This document shows, one piece after another, positions 1 through 4,785 of a stretch of DNA of 15,498 nt (positions within the stretch are counted from its first letter, which is position 1; each line of letters starts with the position of its first letter). The stretch spans positions 1 to 15,498 of the forward strand of contig DATGQT010000133.1 in NCBI GenBank assembly GCA_035304085.1, written 5' to 3'. Under the pieces are notes generated by a model. It was not told where the DNA came from. It saw only the letters and a list, made by a program, of their open reading frames with translations, and did no database searches. Position numbers and translations under genes: made by a program. The stretch is from DATGQT01 sp035304085. Its GTDB lineage: Bacteria > Bacteroidota > Rhodothermia > Rhodothermales > Rubricoccaceae.

Positions 1-218
1 GCGCTGCGTTCGCCCGGCACCGGCTCGAGGACGCCCGTAGCCAAACCCCAATGACGGATCGCCCTCACCATGTTGCGGCCGACGCCGAATTCGGCGATGG
101 CCTCCTCGGTGGTGAACACTTCCGGGTAGCGCTCCACTGCCTCCACCGCCTTGGCGAGCCACGCGAAGCGGAGGGGGAAGGTCTCGTGCCCAGTGAAGGA
201 CACCGCGGGCGTGCTCAT
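1..218 (-). CDS. DUF4007 family protein, N-terminal part (gene continues off the left edge)
   Basis: Reading the minus strand from the ATG at 218 gives 72 codons without a stop before the window ends. The protein begins MSTPAVSFTGHETFPLRFAW and continues through AKAVEAVERYPEVF, EEAIAEFGVGRNMV and IRHWGLATGV. The FTGHETFPLR opening, followed by a helix and a helix-turn-helix-like 'FGVGRNMV.AIRHW' stretch, is how DUF4007 proteins start. The start is supported by an AAGGAG ribosome site about 8 bases upstream, one of the few good ones in the window. From memory of the family, DUF4007 genes often sit in defence islands beside DndC-like PAPS-reductase or DNA-phosphorothioation genes; none of these partners is inside the window. 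The N-terminal part may bind DNA (inference). The biochemical function is not known to me. The gene lies on the island side of the tRNA-Phe. Confidence 0.85.
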   Translation of the reverse strand, partial: MSTPAVSFTGHETFPLRFAWLAKAVEAVERYPEVFTTEEAIAEFGVGRNMVRAIRHWGLATGVLEPVPGERS

Positions 219-278
219 GAACCAGCTCCTTATCGGGGGGACGTGGAGGCGTGAGGCCGTCTCTGCTGCGGCAGCGTC

Positions 279-297
279 CCAGCGCGCACGGCGCTGG
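279..297. repeat. 7-bp inverted repeat in the leader of the DUF4007 gene
   Basis: CCAGCGC (279-285) and GCGCTGG (291-297) are perfect inverted copies around a 5-base loop. They lie between the candidate promoter and the DUF4007 start on the minus strand. The repeat could be an mRNA hairpin or an operator. There is no T-run, so a terminator is unlikely. Confidence 0.4.
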
Positions 298-320
298 ATC
301 GGGTGTTCGACCTCGCCCGC

Positions 321-350
321 AGGATAACCCCCGTTTGGCATAGATCTCAA
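321..350 (-). promoter_or_regulatory. candidate promoter of the DUF4007 gene
   Basis: On the minus strand TTGAGA (350-345) and TATCCT (326-321) are 18 bases apart, about 100 bases upstream of the DUF4007 ATG. The surrounding 300-470 stretch is visibly less GC-rich than the rest of the window and contains no supportable gene. The hexamers match sigma-70 boxes only partly, so this is a weak prediction. Confidence 0.3.
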
Positions 351-459
351 CACCCGTCGCCGGAAAACGATAAAGTCGAGGCGGACGCCCCTCAGACCTC
401 GCGTGGGTGCAGCCATCTCAGGGATATCGAGCAGTATGGTGCGACGGGTAATTGGGGAG

Positions 460-497
460 AAAAAAGGAGAGGGGGCCGCGCTCAGGCGCGGCCCCCT
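460..497 (-). terminator. strong rho-independent terminator
   Basis: The arms 471-480 (gggggccgcg) and 487-496 (cgcggccccc) form a perfect 10-bp stem, extended by one more A-T pair (470/497), with a 6-base loop. On the minus strand the stem is followed by TCTCC and then six T (465-460). It sits four bases after the stop codon of the DUF932-like fragment at 501-722, so it terminates minus-strand transcription of that former gene and insulates the DUF4007 leader from it. Confidence 0.85.
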
Positions 498-500
498 GCG

Positions 501-722
501 TCAGTCGACGAGGCGGAGCACGGGCGTCTCCGACACGGCGTCGCCGTGCCCGCTGGACGAGGCACCGGACGGTGCCCCGTCCCCGCTGAGCGAGCCGAGC
601 GCGTAGGCGACGAGCCCGCCCGTCACTGCCTCGTTGTGCTGGAAGTCCGACAGCGTCGGACGCGCCGCGTGCCACAGCAGCCCCGTCGCCGCGTTCAGCA
701 GCCCCCACGCCGTCGGCTCCTC
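501..722 (-). pseudogene. C-terminal remnant resembling a DUF932 phage/plasmid-like protein
   Basis: Between an in-frame TAG (725-723) and a TGA (503-501) the minus strand reads 73 residues: EEPTAWGLLNAATGLLWH, then SDFQHNEAVTGGLVAYAL, a Gly/Ser/Ala-rich linker and a tail ending ETPVLRLVD. The 'TAWGLLNAAT..L.H' signature resembles the C-terminal part of DUF932 (phage/plasmid-like, TIGR03299) proteins, which are usually 250-350 residues long. No start codon precedes the signature. Read through the TAG, the frame continues upstream as GGRLAYLASS and then runs into the tRNA terminator, so the 5' part of the gene is missing. The intact terminator right after the stop shows that this was the real 3' end of a gene. 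The alternative is a small unrelated ORF. The reading frame is convincing; the family name is less certain. Confidence 0.5.
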
Positions 723-780
723 CTACGACGACGCCAGGTACGCCAAGCGTCCGCCCCGGTAGAGCAAGGGACTAGAAACG

Positions 781-807
781 CCCCGGCGAGTACGCGACTC
801 GCCGGGG
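781..807 (-). terminator. terminator of the tRNA-Phe gene
   Basis: The arms ccccggcgag (781-790) and ctcgccgggg (798-807) form a perfect 10-bp stem with a 7-base loop. The hairpin begins 9 bases beyond the tRNA 3' end on the minus strand. The following minus-strand sequence (CGTTTCTAG) has only a short T-run, so termination may be partial. Confidence 0.75.
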
Positions 808-816
808 CTACGTGTG

Positions 817-889
817 TGGCTGGGGGCGGACTCGAACCGCCGACACATGGATTTTCAGTCCATTGCTCTACCAACTGAGCTACCCAGCC
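817..889 (-). tRNA. tRNA-Phe (anticodon GAA)
   Basis: The 73-base cloverleaf is complete. The acceptor arms GGCTGGG/CCCAGCC pair perfectly, the D stem is GCTC/GAGC, the anticodon stem ATGGA/TCCAT encloses loop CTGAAAA with anticodon GAA (genomic 856-854), and the T stem GGCGG/CCGCC encloses TTCGAGT. The discriminator base is A (817). CCA is not encoded, since the next bases are CAC. The 3' end faces accessory DNA (the DUF932-like remnant and the DUF4007 gene), which makes this tRNA a plausible island attachment site. A long open frame runs through it and yields the familiar false peptide WVAQLVEQ, which is not a protein. Confidence 0.97.
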
Positions 890-929
890 GCAAAAAACAC
901 CCCCCGCCCGGTGCCGCGCGGAGGGACGT

Positions 930-937
930 GAAATATA
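930..937 (-). promoter_or_regulatory. candidate promoter element of tRNA-Phe (TATATTTC)
   Basis: The minus strand reads TATATTTC about 40 bases before the tRNA 5' end, matching 7 of 8 positions of the Bacteroidota promoter element TAnnTTTG. It is the most AT-rich octamer in a very GC-rich gap. I see no clear -33 TTG partner. Confidence 0.5.
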
Positions 938-1002
938 CGCCGCCCGCCGGCCCACTCTCAGCGGCACACCCGGAAAGTGTGTGAAGAGCCCGGCGGCGCG
1001 CC

Positions 1003-2031
1003 TCAGTCCTCCTCCGGCACCGTCGTGGCCCCCTCCGTCCGCGGCCCGCCGGGGATCACGTCGAGGGTGCCGTCGGGGCGGAGGCCCTCGGCGCCGGGCT
1101 CGCCCCTGACCGGGTGGCCGCCGAAGCCGCCGCGCAGCGCCGAGAGCAACCGGTACGCGAACGCCCGCTCGTTCCGCGACTGGAACCGCTCGAAGAGCGA
1201 CGCGGCGATGACGGGCGCCGGCACCCGCAGGGCCACGGCCTCCTCGACCGTCCACCGCCCCTCGCCCGAGTCGGGCACCCAGGGGGCGACGCCTTCGAGG
1301 GTGGGCCGCGCGGCGAGGGCCTCGGCGGCGAGGTCGAGGAGCCAGGAGCGGACGACGGAGCCGTCGCGCCACAGCTCGGCGATCTGGTGGAGGTCGAGGG
1401 CGAGCGGCACCGGCGCCCCCCCCCGCGTGCCCATCTCCCGCTTCGCCTCCAGCAGCGCGAAACCCTCGGCGTAGGCCTGCATCAGCCCGTACTCGATCCC
1501 GTTGTGGACCATCTTGACGAAGTGGCCGCTGCCGACGGGCCCGACGTGGCCCCAGCCGCGGTCCTCCCCCGGCGCCAGCGTCTTCAGCGCCGGCACGAGC
1601 CGCCCGACGGCCTCGTCGCTGCCGCCGACCATGAGGCTGTAGCCCCCTTCGAGCCCCCAGATGCCGCCGCTCACGCCGGCGTCCACGAGGTGGAGCCCGC
1701 GCGCCTCGACGGCCTCGGCCAGCCGGAGGGTGTCGGTGTAGCGGGAGTTCGCGCCGTCCACGATCACGTCGCCCGCGTCGAGGACGTCGAGGAGCCGGCG
1801 GGCGTAGTCCTCGGTGACGCGGCCGGCGGGGAGCATCAGCCACACCACGCGCGGCCGGTCGAGGAGCCGGGCGAAGTCCGCGACCTCGGGCGCCGCCTCG
1901 GCCCCCTCCCCCACCGCAACCTCGACGGCCGCGCGGCGCCGGTTCCACACGACGACGCGGTGGCCGCCGCGCAGGAGGCGGAGCGTCATGTTGAGGCCCA
2001 TCCGGCCGAGGCCGATCATCCCGAGTTCCAT
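1003..2031 (-). CDS. gnd: 6-phosphogluconate dehydrogenase, decarboxylating, short (YqeC/GndA-like) type
   Basis: The 342-residue cytosolic enzyme oxidatively decarboxylates 6-phosphogluconate to ribulose 5-phosphate in the pentose phosphate pathway. An N-terminal Rossmann motif GLGRMG (7-12) binds the cofactor. The substrate motif DAGVSGGIWG spans 117-126, and GHFVKMVHNGIEYG (169-182) carries the catalytic Lys173 and Asn177. QIAELWRDGSVVRSW (216-230) is typical of the all-helical C-terminal domain. The length matches the short, generally NAD-linked form of about 300-340 residues rather than the 470-residue enteric Gnd. The last roughly 30 residues after GGFGGH look like a lineage-specific tail. 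No zwf or pgl is nearby. It may be cotranscribed with the response-regulator gene upstream (35-base gap). No good ribosome site precedes the ATG. Confidence 0.93.
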   Translation of the reverse strand: MELGMIGLGRMGLNMTLRLLRGGHRVVVWNRRRAAVEVAVGEGAEAAPEVADFARLLDRPRVVWLMLPAGRVTEDYARRLLDVLDAGDVIVDGANSRYTDTLRLAEAVEARGLHLVDAGVSGGIWGLEGGYSLMVGGSDEAVGRLVPALKTLAPGEDRGWGHVGPVGSGHFVKMVHNGIEYGLMQAYAEGFALLEAKREMGTRGGAPVPLALDLHQIAELWRDGSVVRSWLLDLAAEALAARPTLEGVAPWVPDSGEGRWTVEEAVALRVPAPVIAASLFERFQSRNERAFAYRLLSALRGGFGGHPVRGEPGAEGLRPDGTLDVIPGGPRTEGATTVPEED

Positions 2032-2066
2032 ACGCGCGGTGGGCTAGGGGCTGTGGCCGCGGGCCG

Positions 2067-2450
2067 TCAGGCCTCGATCCCGAAGACCTCCCGCTTGAGC
2101 TCGGTGAAGTCGAGGGGCTTGGTGAGGTAGCCCTCGGCCCCGTACTCCAGCGCCTCCTGTTGCATCGTCGCGTCGTCGTAGGCCGTCACCATGAGGACGC
2201 GGAGGTCGGGGAACTCCTCCTTCAGCACGCGGAGCAGCTCGAGCCCCGTCATCCCCGGCATGTTGATGTCCGAGAGGACGAGGACGACGTCGACCTCGCG
2301 CTCGCGGAGGAAGCGGAGGGCCTCGGGGCCGGAGGAGGCGAAGTGGAGGGACACGAGCCCCCGGCGCGTCTCGCGCCGGAAGCGCTGCGTGAAGAGGAGT
2401 GCGACGTCGGGCTCGTCGTCCACGACGAGGGCCTTCAGGGGCTCGGGCAT
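2067..2450 (-). CDS. single-domain response regulator (CheY-like receiver)
   Basis: The 127-residue protein consists only of a receiver domain. The acidic pair is D11/D12, the phospho-acceptor is D61 within SDINMPGMTG, the switch Thr is T89 (VTA) and the conserved Lys is K111 (TKP). No DNA-binding or enzymatic output domain follows, so it probably acts by protein-protein contact, as CheY or phosphorelay receivers do. The start at 2450 (MPEPLKALVVDDEP) is preferred over an upstream ATG at 2519, because the extra 23 residues are Gly/Arg/Pro-rich and not receiver-like. No histidine kinase is encoded in the window, so its partner is unknown. It lies just upstream of gnd on the same strand. Confidence 0.92.
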   Translation of the reverse strand: MPEPLKALVVDDEPDVALLFTQRFRRETRRGLVSLHFASSGPEALRFLREREVDVVLVLSDINMPGMTGLELLRVLKEEFPDLRVLMVTAYDDATMQQEALEYGAEGYLTKPLDFTELKREVFGIEA

Positions 2451-2511
2451 GGCGGGGCGATGGCGGGGGCGGGGGGCTACAGTAACGCCGAGGCCGCCCG
2501 CGGTTCCACCC

Positions 2512-2563
2512 GGGCGCACATACCCGGCGAGGATTTTTCGCCCGGTACGCCCGGCGTGCGCCC
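2512..2563. repeat. long imperfect hairpin between the Gp157-like and response-regulator genes
   Basis: The outer arms gggcgcac (2512-2519) and gtgcgccc (2556-2563) pair perfectly. Inside them 2521-2530 and 2538-2547 pair at 9 of 10 positions around a 7-base loop. It begins 9 bases after the stop of the Gp157-like gene. It may be that gene's terminator or a structured leader of the response-regulator mRNA. The short T/A tract lies in the loop rather than after the stem, so intrinsic termination is not assured. Confidence 0.5.
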
Positions 2564-2571
2564 CACCGCCC

Positions 2572-3096
2572 TCAGTAGAGCCGCACGTAGAACGTCGGCT
2601 CGGCGAGGCGGGCGACGGCCTCGGCGCGGGCGCGGGCCTCGGCGTCGTCGGAGGCGAGGTCGGCGGCGAGCGCGCCGAGGTCGGGGTCGAACCGGACGCG
2701 GCGGTACGGCTCCGGCAGCCCGTCGGGCTCGACGAGGAGCTCGACGGCGCGGCGGCTGGCCTGGAGGACGCGGACCTTCCCGAGGCGCGTGAGGCACTCG
2801 TGCTCGCCGCGCGCCCGCATCGAGGCGCAGAGGCGGTCCTTGAGCCGCTTCGCGGAGGCGGCCAGCGCGCGCTCGCACTCCTGGAGCCGCTGGCGCTCCG
2901 CCTTCACGGCCTCGGCCGTCGCCTCGAACCGGCGGATCATCATGCAGTACGCCTCGACCTTGTCGTCGCGGGCGTCGAGGAGGGCGGCGTGGCGGGCGTC
3001 GGTCTCGTCGTCCACCTCGCCGCCGGCGTCGAGCAGCTCGGCCTCCAGGCGGAGCAGCTCCTCGTCGAGTTCGTAGAGGGTCAGGGGCGGGATCAT
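2572..3096 (-). CDS. Siphovirus Gp157 family protein (phage-related)
   Basis: The 174-residue protein begins MIPPLTLYELDEELLRLEAE, is rich in charged helix through residue 95 (coiled-coil-like, with ERQRLQECERALAASAKRLK), and then enters a short beta-rich part, TRLGKVRVLQASRRAVELLV, followed by LPEPYRRVRFDPD. This order is the Sipho_Gp157 pattern: an 'LYEL' N-terminus, a Glu/Lys-rich coiled coil, a strand pair with a 'V.V.....P..Y' motif and an acidic C-terminal helix. The length is typical for the family. The family was named from Streptococcus thermophilus phages and has been linked to phage resistance in that host; its molecular role is unknown to me. No other phage gene adjoins it, so it may be a solitary remnant or a domesticated gene. 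It diverges from thiE. Confidence 0.85.
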   Translation of the reverse strand: MIPPLTLYELDEELLRLEAELLDAGGEVDDETDARHAALLDARDDKVEAYCMMIRRFEATAEAVKAERQRLQECERALAASAKRLKDRLCASMRARGEHECLTRLGKVRVLQASRRAVELLVEPDGLPEPYRRVRFDPDLGALAADLASDDAEARARAEAVARLAEPTFYVRLY

Positions 3097-3104
3097 GGGA
3101 AGGT

Positions 3105-3173
3105 CGAAGGACGAATGTCGAAGGGCGAGCGGGGCGTTCTGCGGCTAACCTACGGCCTGCCACTCGTCCTTCG
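3105..3173. repeat. inverted repeat of the GAAGGTCG word family in the Gp157/thiE gap
   Basis: The arms cgaaggacga (3105-3114) and tcgtccttcg (3164-3173) are perfect inverted copies separated by 49 bases. Extra copies of the word (aaggtcgaagg, gtcgaaggg, cctccatccttcc) flank the arms. Related words make up the repeats at 12092-12181 and 14107-14148. The gap lies between divergent genes, so this is not simply a shared terminator. Confidence 0.55.
3145..3152 (-). promoter_or_regulatory. candidate promoter element of the Gp157-like gene (TAGGTTAG)
   Basis: The minus-strand TAGGTTAG matches 7 of 8 positions of TAnnTTTG and lies 48 bases before the ATG, inside the loop of the 3105-3173 inverted repeat. 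It is a single weak motif with no visible -33 partner. Confidence 0.35.
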
Positions 3174-3187
3174 TCCTCCATCCTTCC

Positions 3188-3826
3188 GTGGTCGGCCGCC
3201 TCCACGTCCTCACCGACTTCCACTTCCAGCAGCGCCACAGCCACGCCGCGCTGGCCCGCCTCGCCGTCGCCGGCGGGGCCGACACCGTCCAGTTCCGCCA
3301 GAAGGCGGGGACCGTGCGCGACCTCCTCGCCAACCTCCGCCCCGTCGTGGCCGTGTGCCGCGAGGCCGGCGTCCCGCTCGTCGTGGACGACCACCTCGAC
3401 CTCGCGCTGGCCGTCGGCGCCGACGGCGTCCACCTCGGGCAGCTCGACCTCCCCGTCGCCGACGCCCGCGCCGTGCTGGACCGCTGCGGCGGCCCCACCC
3501 GCCTCGTCGGCGCGACGGCCACCACGGCCGAGGAGGCCGCTGCGGCCGAGGCCGCCGGCGCCGACTACGTCGGCTTCGGCCCCGTCTTCCCGACGGGCTC
3601 GAAGGCGAACCCGGCCTCGGTGAAGGGGCTGGCGGGGCTGGCGCGGGCGTGCGCGGCCGTCCGCATCCCCGTCGTCGCCATCGCCGGGATCACGCCGGAG
3701 CGGGTGCGCGCCGTGCTCGAGGCCGGCGCCCACGGCGTCGCCGTGATGACGGCGGTGACGACGGCGCCGGACCCCCGGGCCGCCACCGCCCGCTTCCGCG
3801 AGGAGATCGAGCGGACGATTACGTGA
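3188..3826 (+). CDS. thiE: thiamine-phosphate synthase
   Basis: The 212-residue TIM-barrel enzyme joins HMP-pyrophosphate and thiazole phosphate to form thiamine phosphate. Visible family motifs are QFRQK (35-39, pyrophosphate contacts), VVDDHLDLALAVGADGVHLG (65-84) followed by Q85, GATATTAEEAAAAE (108-121), YVGFGPVFPTGSK (127-139, the glycine- and lysine-bearing substrate loop) and VVAIAGITPE (162-171). The usual Asn of the 'NDxxDxA' motif is Asp67 here. The proposed start is GTG (3188); no ATG or ribosome site offers a better choice, and the ThiE homology begins only a few residues in. The thiazole tautomerase TenI is a close relative and cannot be excluded. No TPP riboswitch is apparent upstream and no other thi gene is nearby. 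The stop codon overlaps a 19-bp inverted repeat shared with the convergent hydrolase gene. Confidence 0.85.
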   Translation: MVGRLHVLTDFHFQQRHSHAALARLAVAGGADTVQFRQKAGTVRDLLANLRPVVAVCREAGVPLVVDDHLDLALAVGADGVHLGQLDLPVADARAVLDRCGGPTRLVGATATTAEEAAAAEAAGADYVGFGPVFPTGSKANPASVKGLAGLARACAAVRIPVVAIAGITPERVRAVLEAGAHGVAVMTAVTTAPDPRAATARFREEIERTIT

Positions 3827-3870
3827 GACGTGATTACGTGAGGGAGCCCAATCACGTAATCACGTCTCAC
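3823..3870. terminator. 19-bp perfect inverted repeat, probable bidirectional terminator
   Basis: Bases 3823-3841 and 3852-3870 are exact inverted copies (19 bp) around a 10-base loop. The left arm includes the thiE stop codon (3824-3826), and the right arm ends four bases before the stop of the convergent hydrolase gene (3875-3877). The arm is itself built from the repeated word GATTACGTGA, present twice at 3817-3841. It is much more AT-rich than the genes beside it. The lack of a long T-run on either side makes the efficiency uncertain. Confidence 0.75.
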
Positions 3871-3874
3871 TTAA

Positions 3875-4717
3875 TCACTTCAGGTGGCGCGCGAGGAACT
3901 GCGTCGTCGTGTTCCAGGCGTCCTCGGCCGCGAGGGCGTGGTAGCGCTCGCCCGAGGGGTTGGCGAAGGCGTGGCCGGCCCCCTCGTAGACGAGGATCCG
4001 CGCGTCCTTGCCGAGCTCGCCCAGCACCCGCTCCATCTCGCGGACGCGCTCGACGGGGATGCCCTGGTCGGCGCCGCCGAAGAGGCCGAGGATCGGCATC
4101 TCCAGCGTCGCGAGGCGGTCGCGGTCGGTGACGGGCTCGCCGTAGTAGACGACGACGGCGTCGAGGGCGTCCGGCAGCGCGAGGGCCGTCCTCAGCGACC
4201 ACCCCCCGCCGAAGCACCACCCGATGGACGCCACGCGCGGCGCGCCCTGCTCCTCGACGAGGTAGCGGTACGCCTGCGTGAGGTTGTCGAGGAGCCGGCC
4301 CTCGTCGGCCGACGCCGCCTCCACGTAGGCGCGGGCGGAGTCGGGGCTCTCGGCGACGCGCCCGCCGTAGAGGTCCACGGCGAGGGCGGCGTAGCCCTCG
4401 GCGGCGAGCTTCCGCGTCATCGCGCGGACGTTGTCGTTGAGCCCCCACCACTCGTGGATGACGATGACGCCGGGGAGCGAGTCGGCGGCGGCGCCCTCCG
4501 GCCGGGCGAGGTACCCCGTCACGGGCTCGCCGCCGACGGTGGCGTAGACGACCCGCTCCTCGGTGACGGCGAGGGTGTCGGCGCCGTCGGTGATGGCCGT
4601 GGCGCCGGGCGTCTCGCCGGCGTGCTCGTGCGCCATCCGGTCGGCGTAGTCGTCGGGGTCGGCGCAGGCGGCGAGGGCGAGGGGGACGAGGAGCGCGAGG
4701 CGGAGGAAGGGGCGCAT
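3875..4717 (-). CDS. dienelactone-hydrolase-family lipoprotein
   Basis: The 280-residue alpha/beta hydrolase has a lipoprotein signal: a basic start (MRPFLR), a hydrophobic core and lipobox LAAC with Cys18 as the lipidation site. After a roughly 35-residue linker the catalytic domain begins. It shows IHEWWGLN (87-94), where Glu89 matches the Glu of the DLH fold. The nucleophile Cys168 lies in GWCFGGG, with Asp217 in GGADQGIP and His249 in GAGHAF, giving the Cys-Asp-His triad of dienelactone hydrolases. The substrate is unknown; this family is broad and includes esterases outside aromatic degradation, and no catechol pathway genes are here. The protein should be anchored in the cell envelope. 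The start at 4717 is set by the signal peptide. The gene lies downstream of the patatin-like gene on the same strand and converges on thiE. Confidence 0.9.
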   Translation of the reverse strand: MRPFLRLALLVPLALAACADPDDYADRMAHEHAGETPGATAITDGADTLAVTEERVVYATVGGEPVTGYLARPEGAAADSLPGVIVIHEWWGLNDNVRAMTRKLAAEGYAALAVDLYGGRVAESPDSARAYVEAASADEGRLLDNLTQAYRYLVEEQGAPRVASIGWCFGGGWSLRTALALPDALDAVVVYYGEPVTDRDRLATLEMPILGLFGGADQGIPVERVREMERVLGELGKDARILVYEGAGHAFANPSGERYHALAAEDAWNTTTQFLARHLK

Positions 4718-4746
4718 CGGAGACGGGAGGCGGGTGAGCGGAGGGT

Positions 4747-4781
4747 GGTGAAACGGCGCGGCGCGCGGGCGAGGTTTCACC
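4747..4781. repeat. GGTGAAAC/GTTTCACC inverted repeat between the patatin-like and hydrolase genes
   Basis: Perfect 8-bp arms (4747-4754 and 4774-4781) flank a 19-base spacer of almost pure G/C. It lies in the 68-base gap upstream of the hydrolase ATG. It may be a regulator binding site or a weak hairpin after the patatin-like gene. No T-run follows it. Confidence 0.4.
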
Positions 4782-4785
4782 GGCC

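Noticed and set aside
403..708. Small open frames on both strands at 403-606 and 418-708
   Set aside because: They are frame shadows over the terminator and the DUF932-like fragment; their Arg/Ala/Pro-rich products have no recognisable features.
1..816. Duplicate attachment site (copy of the tRNA-Phe 3' end)
   Set aside because: I looked for the terminal bases of the tRNA in 1-816 and saw no second copy; if it exists it is beyond the left edge.
695..1948. 417-residue minus-strand open frame
   Set aside because: It is an Arg/Pro/Gly-rich shadow of gnd in another frame and runs through the tRNA-Phe, giving the well-known artefact peptide WVAQLVEQ.
3097..3187. TPP riboswitch upstream of thiE
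   Set aside because: I find no CUGAGA-like core or paired helices; the gap contains GAAGGTCG-type repeats instead.
2191..4131. 646-residue plus-strand open frame
   Set aside because: Extremely Arg-rich translation crossing the real response-regulator, Gp157, thiE and hydrolase genes in other frames; no domain is visible.
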